Positions 22,650 through 31,944 of a stretch of DNA of 34,644 bases are shown here, one piece after another. The notes beneath the pieces were generated by a model. The model made no database searches, was not told the origin of the DNA, and worked only from the letters and a program-made list of their open reading frames with translations. Positions within the stretch are counted from its first letter, which is position 1; each line of letters opens with the position of its first letter. The position numbers were made by a program, and so were the translations under genes. The stretch comes from Cryptomeria japonica (taxonomy: Eukaryota > Streptophyta > Pinopsida > Cupressales > Cupressaceae). Location of the stretch: contig NC_081409.1 of NCBI RefSeq assembly GCF_030272615.1, forward strand, positions 206,155,546-206,190,189. The letters run 5' to 3'.

Positions 22650-24188
22650 CTAGTCTAGCACGTCATCTACCCTCCGATCTTGGTGATCAATGTTTCGGGA
22701 AGGCAAGGAACACACTAGAGGAGGAACATTTAACACAGCAGATGGAGCTATCACAAGATCCAAACAAGGGCTATGTTCATGTTCCAAGCCACGTTGTTCT
22801 TGTCTAGGAGCTAGGATAAGTGCTTTAGAAAATTCATTAGATAAATGGTTATCAATATCAACAAGTTCATATTCACTATCAGAAGCAAGAGAAGTAACAT
22901 TTTCATCATGAATAACATTTTCATCTATATCATCATCAAGATTTATAAAAATAGGATCTTTAACTCGCACAGGATCAAGACCATCATGCATCTTATGTTT
23001 AGGAGATTTTGGAGAGAATGGAATAATGCTTGTTGAAGATGTTTTTGGAGATTGCGAAGTTTAAGAAGCAGCTGCTTGAGCTCTAAGACGACGCTTTAGT
23101 CGGCGTTCACATGCAGAACGATTTCGTCTAGTCTTAGTAGGGAGTTGAGAAGATTGAGGAGGAGGAATGTTCTCATCCTTATCACTTGGGTGTTTAGGTT
23201 GTGGTCTCTTAGGCTGGATAATAGGAGAAGAGGAAGGTCTCTTCTCTCTATAAAAGGACGGAGGAGGAACTGCTCCATATAAAGGAGGAATTTTTGGTTT
23301 AGGAAGGAGACCAAGTCCATCATGACGAGGAGGTATAGGTCTGCTTTTAGAAAGATTATTAGACATAGACATAGTCACATCCATAGGAATGGGTTGGGAA
23401 TCTTCTTGAGGAAAGACATTAGTTTTATCTTTCAAAGGAAGAACTTCCTTCTCAAGAACGATAGGAATATCAAGTTTGGGTGTTCTAGGTTCACTTAGAG
23501 ATAGGATCATATCTATTTTCCACTTTTGATAAGATTTGAAAAGATGATCACTTCGCGGAGGAAGAGATTGGAATTGTTTAGGCCAAAAGTAATCAATAGG
23601 AACGCTAGAAGTTCTTTCAGCTGGTTTAAAGAGACTATGATTGACAGTAACAACTTCACCATTATGGGGAAATTTCAAACACTTGTGAATAGGAGAAGCA
23701 ATAGCTTTCATGGAAGATAGCCAAGGATAGCCAAGCTTCACACGAAATTGTTCAGATGAAGGAATAATAGCAAAGTTCACATCAAGGGATTTGTTATGGA
23801 CCTCAATAGGTAATGTAATAGAACCAATTGCAAGAGAAGAAAATGCATCAAATAATTTCACAATCACATCTGTTTTGTCATATATCACTTGATTCAATTG
23901 CAAAGTAAAAAGGAATTCTTCAGTAATAACATTAACCATGCATGAAGGATCAATAAGCACTCCACAGCAAGGTGTATTCTTGACTTTTGCAACTATATAT
24001 AAAGGACCATCAGGTGCCCTGATAGTTTCACTAGAATCAAATGTGATGGAAGGTTCTTTAGGGTTTTCTTGCTGCTCTACAAAGTTAATCACATTCGGAG
24101 TCATAGACACAAGACCGTCAGATGAGAAAGAGGAACCATTAGCCTCAATCGCATTAGAGGTATGAGAAGGTAATGGATCAGTAAAAAT
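22650..24188 (-). pseudogene. Gypsy protease-like Pro protein (defective)
   Basis: The frame continues directly from gag past a TAG and stays open through 24110-23064. Residues near the middle of the first third form a retropepsin-like fold: ..GPLYIVAKVKN.., then V-L-I-D-P-S-C-M-V-N-V-I (catalytic region at 23943-23951), then L-G-Y-P-W-L near its end. The active site is D-P-S rather than D-T/S-G, so activity is doubtful. A Pro-rich, basic tail follows (KRPQPKHPSDKDE, RRNRSACERRLKRRLRAQ). A TAA at 23061-23063 interrupts, and the same frame then continues as an acidic segment to 22650. In autonomous Gypsy elements RT would follow here; none does. Confidence 0.75.
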
Positions 24189-24635
24189 CTAAAGATTTTG
24201 GTTAGGAGGAGCTACAGATGTGTTGCCTTTATTATTCACTCCAGAAACAGAGATAGTATTATTATCAATCAAATCTTGAATTTTACCCTTTAAAGCAAAA
24301 CATTTTTCAGTATCATGCCCAGGTTGATGATGAAATTGACAAAAAGATTTGTTATCAAAATAGGGTGAATTAATCTTTGCAGGATCTATTTGCCTTATAG
24401 GAGGGAGAGTAAGCACATTTTGTTCCAATAACTTATTCATAATACTATGCAATGATTCATTCAAAGGAGTAAACTTTCTTTCTTTCTTGAAAAACTTAGA
24501 AATAGGAGGCACACCTGATGCTGCATTCACATTGTTGTTGATGATGTTTTCATTGAATTTGATGGAATCTCTGTTTGGTTTAAACTTTCCAAATGGTTGT
24601 TGACTGCTATCACCCTTATCACTCGGAGCCATAGG
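24189..24635 (-). pseudogene. Gypsy Gag, C-terminal part (3' of the inner insertion)
   Basis: Removing the inner element and one ATTTG duplication brings this segment into frame with 27905-29350. It reads NPMAPSDKGDSSQQPFGKFK and onward to a zinc-knuckle-like motif C-Q-F-H-H-Q-P-G-H-D-T-E-K-C at 24300-24341 (C-x3-H-x4-H-x4-C, as in several plant Gypsy Gags). The stop is TAG at 24189-24191. An apparent Met start at 24680 lies inside the inner element's LTR and is not real. Confidence 0.85.
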
Positions 24636-24640
24636 ATTTG
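24636..24640. other. Target-site duplication ATTTG (left)
   Basis: ATTTG at 24636-24640 is repeated at 27905-27909, flanking the inner LTR element exactly. Confidence 0.95.
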
Positions 24641-25983
24641 TGATGCAGAGGAAAGAAAAAAACTTCTTCCCTATCTGCATATTAAAATATCAATATCCAT
24701 TTAAACTCATTCTTTAGAGGCAAAATAACAACTTCTTTCAATCATCTCTTCATTAATATCAACTTAATGCAATAACCCATATTCATGGTTCACACTTCAA
24801 TCTTTAAAGTTCCCAGTCATAGACCTGTATTCTGTCATTCATAAATTTTGACCCAGATATTATTTCAAAGATCCCTTTGGTGAAAATGTAGATAACTATA
24901 CTTCTTAAAACATATCCAAAAATTAGGAGAATCCAATGGTTAGATTAAAATTTATGGCCTCTATACCAAGACCCAATACTGTTGTTCCCAAACAAAGCAT
25001 GTGCATGCCCAGTCTACCTAGGGCATCACAAATCTTTCACAAAACATAACAAAATGACACCAAACCAATTTCATATGAAATATTTATGAATATATATTCA
25101 GAATATGTAATCCATTAAATTTTCCAATTCTTAAATCATGAGATAATGTCAAACCATTGCCTGCAACTCCATTGAAGACCTTTTAAAATCAGTTTTCACC
25201 AAAATATTCATAACTTCCACAAATATAAATAAAAATGACTCAGACCAAATGGAAATGAAAGATAATTCACATATCTATCCAATGAATTTATTTATAGGTC
25301 ATAATAATTTCATATGAATCCGTACCATATTCTACAACATGACTGTTCTCAGGAAACCTCAAATCTGCAAACAACAACTTTCACCAAAACTTCCATAATT
25401 TCTTCATTTAGAAACATAATCACTCCAAACAAAATGGAAAAGAAATTTATTTCACATATCTAACCATTAATTATACATTTACAAAGGTTTCCAGGTCATA
25501 CATGGTCGTGCAAGACCTGGAACCAACATAAAAACTGGAAAGCCAATCAAAATAGCAATAGTAGAATACACCAAAATGTATCAAAATGTTCTCCTTTCTT
25601 TCCTTTCTTTCCTTTATTTCCTTTATGATTTGGAACGACCATAAATGAATTTTTATAGACTCTTGGTCAATTTTGACCTTACAACTACCTCTCATAACCA
25701 ACTTTTAACCCTTTTTCAACTTTTGTTGCATTTTTGCAACTTTGCTTGATAACATTTTATTGTCAAGTTGACAACTTTTACACTTTTGAATAAATGACTT
25801 CATAGCTTTACAAAACACATCACATGACTCTTAAAATGACAACTAAATGACAACTTTACAATTTTGTTTACCCTTAGGCATTACATTTGATTTTATTACA
25901 TTGAATATCATATCCAAACATATGGATTAAAATATCTCTCAGGATCTCCTCCAATGTCTTGATGTCTAGGTGCTTCTGCACCA
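24641..25983 (-). mobile_element. 3' LTR of the inner element
   Basis: It aligns end to end with 26561-27904. It contains a CTTTC-rich tract (about 25590-25630) and a TATA-like CTATAAAAA on the minus strand at 25650-25658. Confidence 0.95.
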
Positions 25984-26560
25984 TACTACCGACCTTGAAA
26001 ACTTTCCAAGTCCCTTGGAAACATAGGGATAATAACCTGCAAGAAAATAAAATTTATGCTTTGGATTAAAATCATCACCTTCATCTTTTTCTTTGCCTCT
26101 TCATCTTATCACCATTCTCATGATTTACTGCAATCACCATCTCCAAAAGGACACAGGACTGTCCTTGTATCTACCTCCTCAATAACTCCTATTAATGGAG
26201 TATGTAATGGCTACCATCAGAGTGCTTTTACCAACCATAATTCCACCTCTCCGTGCTGAATCACCTCACCAACAACCTCTATGCCTCACCTAGGAGTCCT
26301 CCTCTTTGCCTCTCTCCCTAGTCTCTTGGCAACCAATGGACCATCCCATGGCCCTGGACCATCTCTTTGGCCCTTGACAGACCTTCCTTGTCTGCCCACA
26401 CACAACACCAACTTCCTCTTGCAGCTAGATGGACAAGCACCTACAACCAAACACATTAGCAACACAAAATTTCAACTCTCCTTGGGCTAGGTCCTGGTGT
26501 GGATTGCCTCCTTCGGCGCTCTACCCACACACTCAGGCTCTTCTAGCTCTGATACCAATC
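25984..26560 (-). other. Interior of the inner LTR element
   Basis: These 577 bp hold no recognisable coding sequence on either strand; two short plus-strand open frames (26056-26259, 26281-26490) have no family features. On the minus strand it begins with the primer site. Retention of only the sequence next to the primer site and next to the 3' LTR is typical of non-autonomous LTR elements. Confidence 0.8.
26546..26557 (-). promoter_or_regulatory. Primer-binding site of the inner element (initiator tRNA-Met)
   Basis: The minus strand reads TGGTATCAGAGC three bases after the 5' LTR end. This is the standard plant primer site, complementary to the 3' end of initiator tRNA-Met. Confidence 0.93.
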
Positions 26561-27904
26561 TGATGCAGAGGAAAGAAAAAAACTTCTTCCCTATCTGCAT
26601 ATTAAAATATCAATATCCATTTAAACTCATTCTTTAGAGGCAAAATAACAACTTCTTTCAATCATCTCTTCATTAATATCAACTTAATGCAATAACCCAT
26701 ATTCATGGTTCACACTTCAATCTTTAAAGTTCCCAGTCATAGACCTGTATTCTGTCATTCATAACTTTTGACCCAGATATTATTTCAAAGATCCCTTTGG
26801 TTAAAATTTAGATAACTATACTTCTTAAAACATATCCAAAACTTAGGAGAATCCAATGGTTAGATTAAAAGTTATGGCCTCTGTACCAAGACCCAATACT
26901 GTTGTTCCCAAACAAAACATGTGCATGCCCAGTCTGCCTAGGGCATCAAATATCTTTCACAAAACATAAAAAAATGACACCAAACCAATTTCATATGAAA
27001 TATTTATGAATATATATTCAGAATATGTAATCCATTAAATTTTCCAATTCTTAAATCATGAGATAATGTCAAACCATTGCCTGCAACTCCATTGAAGACC
27101 TTTTAAAACCAGTTTTCACCAAAATATTCATAACTTCCACAAATATAAATAAAAATGACTCAAACCAAATGGAAATGAAAGATAATTCACATATCTATCG
27201 AATGAATCTATTTAGAGGTTATAATAATTTCATATGAATCCATACAATATTCTACAACATGACTATTCTCAGGAAACCTCAAATCTGCAAACAACAACTT
27301 TCACCAAAACTTCCATAATTTCTTCATTTAGAAACATAATCACTCCAAACAAAATGGAAAAGAAATTTATTTCATATATCTAACCATTAATTATACATTT
27401 ACAAAGGTTTCCAGGTCATACATGGTCGTGCAAGACCTGGAACCAACATAAAAACTGGAAAGCCAATCAAAATAGCAATAGTAGAATACACCAAAATGTA
27501 TCAAAATGTTCTCCTTTCTTTCCTTTCTTTCCTTTATTTCCTTTATGATTTGGAACGACCATAAAATGAATTTTTATAGACTCTTGGTCAGTTTTGACCT
27601 TACAACTACCTCTCATAACCAACTTTTAACCCTTTTTCAACTTTTGTTGCATTTTTGCAACTTTGCTTGACAACATTTTATTGTCAAGTTGACAACTTTT
27701 ACACTTTTGAATAAATGACTTCATAGCTTTACAAAACACATCACACGACTCTTAAAATGACAACTAAATGACAACTTTACAATTTTTTTTGCCCTTAGGC
27801 ATTACATTTGATTTTATTACATTGAATATCATATCCAAACATATAGATTAAAATATCTCTTAGGATCTCCTCCAATGTCTTGATGTCTAGGTGCTTCTGC
27901 ACCA
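26561..27904 (-). mobile_element. 5' LTR of the inner element
   Basis: It starts on the minus strand with TGGTGCAGAAGCACC, itself a 14-base hairpin (GGTGC..GCACC), and ends CTGCATCA. A TATA-like box lies at 27571-27579 on the minus strand. The second ATTTG duplication follows at 27905-27909. Confidence 0.95.
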
Positions 27905-29350
27905 ATTTGCTTGTTCCATTTGACTCACAGTCAGTTGATAATTGTGAAGAGTTGCACACAACTGTTGGAAAGAAGTAAACTCAGAAAACAGAAGTTTGTC
28001 TCGAATATCTTTTTGTAAATTGGAAATAAAGATTCTTTGAATATCATTGTCAGGCACTGGAAAAGAAATTTGAGCATACAAATGCTTATATCTACCAATG
28101 AAATCAGTCACTTTTTCTTTAACACCTTGTTTACAATGCATTAAATCAATCAAAGTAACTTTAGGACTTATATTGTTTTGAAATTGTTGAATGAAAGCAT
28201 TTGCAAGTTGTTTGAAAGAAGTAATAGAATAAGAAGGCAACGAGCAATACCATTGTAAGGCTTTGTCTCTTAATGTCCTAGTAAACAGTTTTGCAAGCAA
28301 CCTTTGGTCATAAGCAAAATCGGTACATATTGTTTGAAAAGTCTTAACATGTGCTAGAGGATCACCTTTACCATTATAAAGCTCCAAATGCGGGATTTCA
28401 ACATGTTTAGGAGGGATAGCTCGAACAATGTCAAGAGAAAGTGGGCTCGCAACATCAAATGTGGGCACACTAAACTTAGATTGATTCATAGAGGCAATTT
28501 GTTGCTGTAAAGAAGAGACAGTTTGTGCAAGATTGTTAATGGTCGCTTCAGTCGAAGAATTCATATTAGACGTGTTAGATTGTGATGGAGGTATTATGTT
28601 ATTGAAAGAAGGTATTGATTGAGAGTAAGGTGGTGGGACACTATGATAGTTAGTCATAGGGGATGATTGAAAAGGAGGAACACTACAAGAAGGAATGGAA
28701 TGGTTAAACGAATTGCCCCCTTGCGTCATGTTCATTTGTGGAGATGTAATAGGGACACTCATTGAAGGAATGAATGAAGAAGTCGGATTGAATGAAGGAA
28801 GAGGGTTAATTGAAGAAGAAGGATTGCCCCCATGACTGGTAATCATAGGCGGAATGTCTTGTATAGAAGTAGTCATTATGTTTGATGTAAAAGTAGGTAT
28901 GCTAGCAATAGAAGTTGTCAAAGGAATAGAATGATTGACTTGAGTAGGAGGTTGTGTATAACCTAAAGTTTCGGCACAACTCTTCATAGGCATCACATTC
29001 GAATCCACAATGTGTGCAATACCACGCAAAATATCAATTCCATTCTTATCACTTTGAAGCATATGTTTTAGACCCTCAATTAAAGGAAGAGCTTGACTAT
29101 CGGGGTATTCTTGAGACATCCATTGTCGAAAATCATCAAATTGGTTATCCAATTTCGAAAGTTGTTCTACAGAAACCTCATGGAGAGCTTCTTCATCATT
29201 AGGAGGATTAGAGGAATTACCCGTGTCCTCGTTAAAAAGGCTATTCAAATTAGGTTCCATCTCCTCAGTAATTAAACCTTGGAAAGACTTAATTCTAAGG
29301 CTTCGTCTAACGGGAATAGTGTAAGTAGGGCTTATTGTTGTAAAACTCAT
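27905..29350 (-). pseudogene. Gypsy Gag, N-terminal and capsid part (5' of the inner insertion)
   Basis: It starts at ATG 29350. The N-terminal half is rich in Ser, Pro, Asn, Thr with a basic patch (RRSLRIK, residues about 14-20) and a short coiled-coil-like stretch (INNLAQTVSSLQQQIASMNQ). The C-terminal half is a Gypsy Gag capsid domain: HVEIPHLELYNGKGDPLAHV, then F-T-R-T-L-R-D-K-A-L-Q-W-Y-C-S-L-P, then SFKQLANAFIQQF and F-I-G-R-Y-K-H-L. The natural reading frame ends here at MEQAN because the inner element is inserted; its LTR adds a few foreign residues before a stop near 27887. Before that insertion the frame continued to 24189. Gag forms the virus-like particle. Confidence 0.9.
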
Positions 29351-30529
29351 GCACTAGAGAGGGAGAGAAGATTTTGAATTTAGAGGTAGCAAATTTCAGT
29401 AAAATCAGCCAATCTCCTAGATTTAAGCTGTTAAATGCAATCACAACAATCTCCCGAAATTTCGGAAAAAATGTCAGGGACCGTGGCGCTCGGAGTGCAC
29501 ACGGTCCTCACAACTTTTTTTGAAATTTGTAAGGATGAAAGTTATGATGATTTTAGAGCTAATCTAAAAAAATTGGGTGATTTTACGATCTATAGATAGG
29601 CCAAATTAAAGTTGCAATCTCAAAATTGAACCCTACCAAGATTGTCGAAAAATGCAAAATTTGAATTTTGAAAAAGAGAGGGAAACTGAAATTTTGAATT
29701 TTATGATTTTAGAGGGAATACCAAAAGCAATGCAAGCTTTGAAATTTGAAAATTGACTCAATTTCACGCAAAATTCAATTTTGAAAGTGGAAATCAAAGT
29801 TGTTGCAATTAAACATTTAATTTCAAAAGTTACAAACTGCAAGAATTTGAATAAAGCACTGAAATTTTGAATGAATACCAACACACTTTTCAGATTTAGG
29901 ACAGTAAGAACACAATTTTGACACAAAATTTCAATTTCAATGATTTTTGAATGATTAGAAGCCTTAAACCAAGCAATCACAAGACCAACTTTGACTTTAA
30001 TTTTGAAAGTGTTAGAATTGATAAAATCAGCCAAGATTCTGGATTTTAGCAGAAAAATACAGTAAGATCTAGCTCCCGAAATTTTAGAAAAAATGTCGGG
30101 GACGATGGTGCTTGGGGTGCACACGGTCCACGCAACTTTTTTCCAAATTTTCAGAGATGAAAGATATTATGATTTTATTGCGGATTCCAAAGTTACAGCT
30201 GATTTGGAGATGTTTTGATCAGTGAAATTATCGGTCAAAGGTTGAATCAAAAGGGTTTCAAAAATTAGGGTTTTGACACTTAACCACTTAATTTTCAAAA
30301 TTAAAGCATAAATATGAATTGATAATTTGCAATAGAAGGGTAGATCTGAAACAAGCACTAACATTTAGACATTTCACAAGCTCAATTACTAAAACGAAAA
30401 TTTAGGGTTTTTATGCAATTAACCTCTAAAATTTGCAAAAGATCAAACATGGAAATGTAATTAAGGAAGCAAATTTTCAGATCTAACCATGAAAAATCAG
30501 AAAGGATGTTCATGTCAGGTTCACCAAAA
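29351..30529 (-). other. Gypsy 5' leader with a duplicated segment
   Basis: About 1.2 kb separate the 5' LTR from gag. A diverged direct repeat with a period near 620 bp is visible: AAATCAGCCAA.., CTCCCGAAATTT..GAAAAAATGTC, the palindromic module (29477-29506 and 30099-30129), then GCAACTTTTTT and GATGAAAG..TTATGATGATTTT. Leaders of LTR elements hold packaging and dimerisation signals. No coding region is recognised, although a 163-codon open frame occurs at 29633-30124. Confidence 0.7.
30508..30527 (-). promoter_or_regulatory. Candidate primer-binding site of the Gypsy element
   Basis: Just after the 5' LTR end (minus strand ..CTTTACA) the sequence reads TTTTGGTGAACCTGACATGA. TGG four bases after the LTR fits a primer site complementary to a tRNA CCA end. 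It is not the usual initiator-Met site, and I could not assign the tRNA. Confidence 0.55.
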
Positions 30530-31785
30530 TGTAAAGTGGAAAATCGCGAGCGAACCCTAAGTGTTCCCTCCACCACTCCCAAGGGGAAAGGGGGGTCACT
30601 TAGGATTGTCAGTTTTCACTTAGGGGAGACTTTACATTCAAAAGAGGGGTTGAAACCCACAAGATCCAATCCCATGCAATGCAAGATTGGATTCTAAATG
30701 AGTTTCAAGGGTCAAGACAGCAAGGCTACCCTCTTTTGTAAAGAATGTAGATAGAAGAATGAAGCTAGGAATGCATGAAAAGAGAAAGATTCCCTTATAA
30801 ACTGAGATAGGAATATAGGATGAAGCTGCGGACCTGGAATTAGCAGTAAAATGTCGAGACGGCGCTGTCCTGCAAATTTGAGCAAAAGTTGATGGGACGA
30901 TGGCGCCTGGCGTGCACACGGTCCTCTGAAAAATCCGCGAAACGAAGGGGGATCTGTTTGTCTCTGCACAAGGATTCCAGATCTTCAATTTCAGCCGCGT
31001 ACCTGCAACCTACACACAGAAAAGTGAAGATGATTGGGGGGTTAGGGATTAGGGGTTTGCCCTTAGGTCAAACCCCGGTTTTGGAATTAACCAAGAAATG
31101 AGAAATGTTGTAAATGTAAATGACTGTAATGCAAAACAAGTACTAGTACCTTGTTGTAAGAATGTTTGTATTCTTACATGCGAAGGTGTAGATGTTGTTG
31201 TTTGTTGTATGTTGTATGTTGCAGTATGCGATCTCCTCTTCAATGGTTGAATCCTTGTCTTGAATGCAACACTTAGCCTTGAATGGAGACTTGGAATGAT
31301 CAATTGCTTGAAGGAATGCTTGAATGCTTGAATGTTTGAGTATCGCTTCCGCCTTTTTTCCATCTTCCTCCCAAAATGGGAGAGGAAATGTAGTTTATAT
31401 AGTTGTCAATTAGGGTTGATAGACTGATTTTTCCGACCTTAGGCCGACCAGGAAACAATATTTCCCGAATTACAAACATAAAGACCCGAGGTCCCAAAAG
31501 AGACCGGGCCCAAAATAGGGCCAGGGACCAGGGCGCTAGGCGCCATGGTCCTGGGGGACCAGGGCGCTGGGTGACCTGGTCCTGAAGGACCAAGGCACTG
31601 GGCGCTCTGGTCCCACCTCCCGGGACAGCAGGGTGCAAGGAGGATCAGGCCAGGGTGCTGGAAAAATGCATTTTTTGATGTCGTGAACAAGTTTCGGGGT
31701 CTCCATTCAGGTTCAGTGTTGCGTCGCCATCGTGAAGACCCAAATGCGGTCAAAATTGCAAGTATCGCAATTTTAGGACGCTACA
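30530..31785 (-). mobile_element. Gypsy 5' LTR
   Basis: On the minus strand it runs TGTAGCGTCC...CTTTACA. It carries the palindromic modules 31525-31551, 31556-31582, 31587-31613 (U3) and 30894-30924 (downstream of the TATA box), and a TATA box at 31394-31402. Open frames in it (for example the Pro/Trp/Gly-rich ones at 31300-31750) come from the GC palindromes and are not genes. Confidence 0.93.
31394..31402 (-). promoter_or_regulatory. TATA box of the Gypsy 5' LTR
   Basis: CTATATAAA on the minus strand, about 120 bp downstream of the nearest of the three GC palindromes and shortly upstream of the CTCCCAAAATGGGAG palindrome. Confidence 0.6.
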
Positions 31786-31882
31786 GTTGCATGTCAAGTA
31801 AGTTCTACCAAGGTTGAATCTGAATAGATCATTGTATTGTTAGTTTATCTAATTCACCCCCCCCCCTCTCATTTAACTAACA
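31786..31882 (+). mobile_element. Copia 5' LTR, right part (end of U5)
   Basis: It resumes with the GTTGC duplication (31786-31790) and ends CTAACA at 31882. A C10-type run lies near 31857-31867. Confidence 0.88.
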
Positions 31883-31884
31883 AT

Positions 31885-31896
31885 TGGTATCAAAGC
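31885..31896 (+). promoter_or_regulatory. Primer-binding site of the Copia element
   Basis: TGGTATCAAAGC, two bases after the LTR end, differs by one base from the standard TGGTATCAGAGC site for initiator tRNA-Met. Confidence 0.9.
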
Positions 31897-31944
31897 TAGA
31901 ACTTCGAAAGAAAAGTTTAAAGGAACTTGAGGCAAGATCCAAAG

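Larger units (their letters stand above)
24641..27904 (-). mobile_element. Small non-coding LTR retrotransposon inserted in the Gypsy gag
   Basis: LTRs 24641-25983 and 26561-27904 (about 1344 bp each) flank an interior of only 577 bp. On the minus strand the LTR runs TGGTGCAGAAGC...TCTGCATCA, and the primer site TGGTATCAGAGC follows the right-hand LTR, so that is the 5' LTR. No gag or pol is present, so the element is non-autonomous. At 3.26 kb with LTRs longer than the interior it lies between the usual TRIM and LARD size classes. LTRs differ at about 28 sites plus one indel (about 2 %), so the insertion is young. It interrupts gag with a 5-bp duplication ATTTG. Confidence 0.95.
20635..31785 (-). 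mobile_element. Gypsy-type LTR retrotransposon (minus strand), gag-pro only, no pol
   Basis: Two LTRs (20635-21900 and 30530-31785) are direct repeats ending TG..CA, flanked by a 5-bp duplication GTTGC (20630-20634 and 31786-31790). Gag lies on the minus strand next to the right LTR, so that is the 5' LTR. Interior order on the minus strand is primer site, leader of about 1.2 kb, gag (split by an inner element), protease-like protein, about 750 bp non-coding with purine-rich tract, 3' LTR. No reverse transcriptase, RNase H or integrase is present anywhere, so the element must depend on enzymes from a relative. Without the inner insertion it is about 7.9 kb. The LTRs differ at about 42 of 1256 sites by hand count, largely C-T and G-A changes. 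Confidence 0.93.

Noticed and set aside
22650-22991. Separate small acidic protein gene
   Set aside because: It is in the same frame as Pro and separated from it by only one stop, so it is best read as the end of the Pro frame.
24636-24680. Met start at 24680 for a 163-codon Gag-like protein
   Set aside because: The first residues lie inside the inner element's LTR; the true Gag frame enters from 27905 before the insertion.
31300-31753. Pro/Gly/Trp-rich open frames
   Set aside because: They are read-through of the three GC palindromes in the LTR, not a protein.
20635-31785. Gypsy element read as plus-strand with 20635-21900 as 5' LTR
   Set aside because: Gag and Pro lie on the minus strand, the purine tract adjoins 21900 and the primer-like site adjoins 30530, so the right LTR is 5'.
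31927-31944. TTG start for the Copia polyprotein
   Set aside because: A plant gene would use ATG; the first in-frame ATG is 31945.
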